Source of the DNA: Sneathiella sp. P13V-1
Lineage (GTDB): Bacteria > Pseudomonadota > Alphaproteobacteria > Sneathiellales > Sneathiellaceae
Direction: 5' to 3'
Assembly: GCF_015143595.1 (NCBI RefSeq)
Contig: NZ_WYEU01000001.1
Coordinates: 1,054,001-1,118,000, forward strand
Length of the DNA stretch: 64,000 nt
Below are positions 61,600-64,000 of this stretch, piece after piece. Numbering within the stretch: position 1 is the first letter of the stretch; each line of letters begins with the position of its first letter. The position numbers were made by a program, and so were the translations under genes. Below the pieces are notes generated by a model. It was not told the DNA's origin. It did no database searches and worked only from the letters and a program-made list of their open reading frames with translations.

Positions 61600-64000
61600 A
61601 TGTTCAAAAAGAATACCGAGGGAACGCCAGCTGCTTTTAACCCAAAAGACTGGTTTTTCAATCTGCAAACAAAAACCAAAATCTTTATTGGTATTTGTAC
61701 ACCGCTTGCCTTGCTGTTGATTGTTGGTGCCGTTGCGGCGCTCAACATTGATGGCCTTGTTTCTACAAATAGTGAATTGGACAAATCTCGTACGCTGTCA
61801 TCCAAAGCGGCTGCGATTGAAACATCCGCGCTCAATATGGAAACAGGTATGCGGGGGTATTTGCTGGCTGGACAGGAGACGTTCCTTGAGCCTTATCGAA
61901 ATGGTGAAAAATCTACATATGATCAGATCGCAGACCTCAAACAGTCCGAGGTAGGTAATCCGGATCAATTGGCTTTGCTGGAAGAAAGCGAGCGGATTTT
62001 GCGCGAATGGCAGCAAAATGTCACAGAACCTTCCATTGAACTTCGCCGGCAGATTGGTGATGCACCTACCATGAACGACATGGCCAGATTGGTGGGCCAG
62101 GCAAAGGGTAAGGTGTTCTTTGAGAAGTTCCGCGCTCAGATCAATGAGCTTATCGCCATAGAAAGAGAACAGCTGGAAAGTCGTCAGGAAGAGTTTGTTG
62201 AGGCAAATGCGGCTGTGCGTGCGCAGTTTAAAGTTGTTCAGGAAACCTCTGCAGCTGTTGAGAAAACTCAAGAAATCCTCCGTGCTGTTGACAGTATCAA
62301 AAACCTTGTCACTGAAATGGAAGCAGCGCTCCGCGGTTATCTCATAGGTGGAAACACGGTCTATCTTGATGATTATCAGGTCGCTGAAGACATGATTTTT
62401 GCAGAAATTGAGGTACTTGGCCTAACAGTTGAAGAACAACCCAAGCATGTGGAAAGTGTCGCACAAGCCGATGAATTTCTTTATGCATATGTAGAAAAGG
62501 CGATCAAACCAGTCATTGCAATTCGTAAGGAAATAGATGACGGCGTCCGTACCATCATTGATCTTCGGGCGTTCCTATCCAGCAATGCAGGTTTGGATGA
62601 ACTGGAAGGTTTTACAGCCGCTCTTGGCGCGATCACACAGGCTGAGAGCGAACGTATTTACTATCGTAAGTCCGATGCGCTCGCCGCTGTTCAAACCGTT
62701 GATGCGGGTATTGCCACAATGGGTGAAAACGAAGAGCAACTTCGCAAAAGCTACAGCACTATTGACGCCTCCAAGGTTGTGTTGGCGGCCGCTGTTGATA
62801 TGGAAACAGGTATGCGAGGCTATCTGCTTTCAGGGCAGGATAGCTTCCTTGAGCCGTATAATACCGGTAAGGACCAATTTACGTCAGCTGTTGATCAACT
62901 TCGCGCTTTGATCATCGATAAACCGGAAGAGATAGCCCGATTGGATGCTGCGGTAGAAACAATTACAAACTGGCAAAAAGAAGTTGTTGATGGTGCGATA
63001 GCCCTTCGCCGCAGCATTGGTGATGCAAAAACCATGGATGATATGGCTGACCTGGTTGCGGAAGCCCGCGGTCAGAAGTATTTCTCTGAGTTCCGTGAAG
63101 TTCTTGCAAAATACATGTCTGCCAAAGATGACAGCATGCAAAACAATCTTGCCGAAGCAGATCAAGCGGTGCTGAGCACTTATACAATTATTCTGGTTTG
63201 TGTGCTTGGTGCGTTTGCAATTGGTCTGGCGCTTGCCTTCCTTATTGGCAATGGTATCGCGAATCCGATCCGCAAGATGACAACTGCCATGAATGATCTG
63301 GCAAATGGTCGTCTGGATGCAGATATTCCATCCGCTGATACGGCTGATGAGATCGGTGAAATGGCAAAAGCGATGGGTGTCTTTAAAGACAATGCCATTG
63401 AAACCGAACGCCTGCGTGAAGAGGCGCAGCGGAACGAGGCAGCCCAGCGTGAACGTGAGAAGGAAGAAGCCGAAGCGCAACGACGTCGTGAGGCGGAAGC
63501 CGAAGCCGAACGTCAACGCCAGCAGGAAGAAAACCGTCAGAATCTGTTGAAACTGGCATCAGAGTTTGAAGCCTCTGTGGGGAGCATTGCGAATGCTGTG
63601 GCTGAATCTGCCCATGACATGCATTCTTCATCTGAACAGATGTTGCAGGTTGTTGAAGAAACCAATGCTCAGACATCCAGCGCCCTGGGTTCTGCGGAGC
63701 AGGCATCCAATAACGTTCAAACCGTAGCTGCAGCGGCGGATGAAATGTCCAGTTCCATCCGTGAGATCAGCCAGCAGGTTTCCCAGTCGACCCGGGTTGC
63801 CGGTGATGCGGTGAAACAGGCGGAAGAGACCCATAGGCAAATTCAGGGTCTTGTGGATTCCTCTCAGAAAATTGGGGAAGTTGTTGCCCTGATTACAGAT
63901 ATTGCTGAACAGACAAATCTGTTGGCTTTGAACGCCACGATTGAGGCGGCGCGCGCTGGTGATGCGGGTAAAGGCTTTGCCGTTGTGGCGGCTGAAGTTA
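61600..64000 (+). CDS. Methyl-accepting chemotaxis protein with three CHASE3-like repeats (partial)
   Basis: About 800 residues are in the window and the gene runs off its right edge. The first membrane helix (about 26-48) and second (about 527-550) bracket a 480-residue periplasmic region. It holds [12 protein letters not shown] at residue 80, [12 protein letters not shown] at 240 and [12 protein letters not shown] at 401, so three CHASE3-like units with a period of about 160. HAMP (about 550-610, [16 protein letters not shown]), a charged coiled coil ([15 protein letters not shown]) and the signalling tip ([17 protein letters not shown]) follow. GAGGGA lies 14 bases before the ATG, rather distant. 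Confidence 0.92.
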   Translation, partial: MFKKNTEGTPAAFNPKDWFFNLQTKTKIFIGICTPLALLLIVGAVAALNIDGLVSTNSELDKSRTLSSKAAAIETSALNMETGMRGYLLAGQETFLEPYRNGEKSTYDQIADLKQSEVGNPDQLALLEESERILREWQQNVTEPSIELRRQIGDAPTMNDMARLVGQAKGKVFFEKFRAQINELIAIEREQLESRQEEFVEANAAVRAQFKVVQETSAAVEKTQEILRAVDSIKNLVTEMEAALRGYLIGGNTVYLDDYQVAEDMIFAEIEVLGLTVEEQPKHVESVAQADEFLYAYVEKAIKPVIAIRKEIDDGVRTIIDLRAFLSSNAGLDELEGFTAALGAITQAESERIYYRKSDALAAVQTVDAGIATMGENEEQLRKSYSTIDASKVVLAAAVDMETGMRGYLLSGQDSFLEPYNTGKDQFTSAVDQLRALIIDKPEEIARLDAAVETITNWQKEVVDGAIALRRSIGDAKTMDDMADLVAEARGQKYFSEFREVLAKYMSAKDDSMQNNLAEADQAVLSTYTIILVCVLGAFAIGLALAFLIGNGIANPIRKMTTAMNDLANGRLDADIPSADTADEIGEMAKAMGVFKDNAIETERLREEAQRNEAAQREREKEEAEAQRRREAEAEAERQRQQEENRQNLLKLASEFEASVGSIANAVAESAHDMHSSSEQMLQVVEETNAQTSSALGSAEQASNNVQTVAAAADEMSSSIREISQQVSQSTRVAGDAVKQAEETHRQIQGLVDSSQKIGEVVALITDIAEQTNLLALNATIEAARAGDAGKGFAVVAAEV

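Noticed and set aside
1-64000. CRISPR arrays, insertion sequences, prophage genes or toxin-antitoxin pairs
   Set aside because: No regularly spaced direct repeats, transposase or integrase motifs, or phage structural genes were seen anywhere in the window.

Overview
The window reads as a chromosomal segment of an alphaproteobacterium with moderate GC. The evidence is a set of alphaproteobacterial hallmarks: the giant 180-kDa-type NAD-glutamate dehydrogenase, the DUF1674 (SDHAF4-like) / rsmB / rpe / heparinase II-III / purH neighbourhood, the divergent tsaD and hemC-hemD-mitofilin-hemY arrangement, and a chaperedoxin-LON pair. The exact order (Sneathiella-, Kordiimonas- or Rhodospirillum-like) cannot be settled from sequence alone. 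No insertion sequence, phage, CRISPR array or rRNA was seen. There is one tRNA (Gly-GCC).

Layout. 0-2.5 kb: LON-domain protein, thioredoxin-TPR chaperedoxin, trans-editing prolyl-tRNA deacylase, tRNA-Gly. 2.5-13 kb: small accessory and stress functions: a divergent DJ-1/PfpI protein and GlxA-type AraC regulator, two tandem solute-binding proteins without a permease, a metallo-beta-lactamase-fold hydrolase, a VPLPA-CTERM exosortase substrate, a TetR/DUF1330 divergent pair, YtoQ, an AhpD-like protein, a HEAT-repeat alkylation-repair protein, and ompW behind a perfect FNR box. 13-24.5 kb: M20 amidohydrolase, a tripartite hybrid histidine kinase, NAD-GDH and a UMF1-type MFS transporter. 24.5-38 kb: housekeeping (purH, rpe, rsmB, gpsA, rpiA, tsaD) with a nucleotide-sugar dehydrogenase. 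37-42 kb: hemC, a HemD-mitofilin (Mic60-like) fusion and hemY, so heme synthesis is coupled to a membrane-shaping protein. 42-48 kb: an orphan trpB and a complete napEFDABC periplasmic nitrate reductase operon behind a perfect FNR box. 48-53 kb: an ABC export operon (ATPase, FtsX-type permease, HlyD adaptor) ending in a GNAT-like gene. 53-55 kb: a PhyH-type Fe(II) oxygenase facing an HD-domain protein, with an unlisted 39-residue lipoprotein between them.

The most unusual region is 55.2-60.5 kb. A cyanophycin-synthetase-like ATP-grasp protein, whose C-terminal Mur-ligase part is shortened and has lost its P-loop, is divergent from a translationally coupled three-gene operon. That operon encodes a TPR-fused CDP-alditol phosphotransferase (TagF/TarL-like), an IspD-family cytidylyltransferase and a mannitol-1-phosphate-dehydrogenase-like enzyme. 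Together these look like a route from fructose-6-phosphate to an alditol-phosphate, a CDP-alditol and an alditol-phosphate surface glycan, a teichoic-acid-like chemistry unexpected in a Gram-negative. A perfect 8-bp inverted repeat lies between the two divergent units. The window ends inside a methyl-accepting chemotaxis protein with three CHASE3-like repeats.
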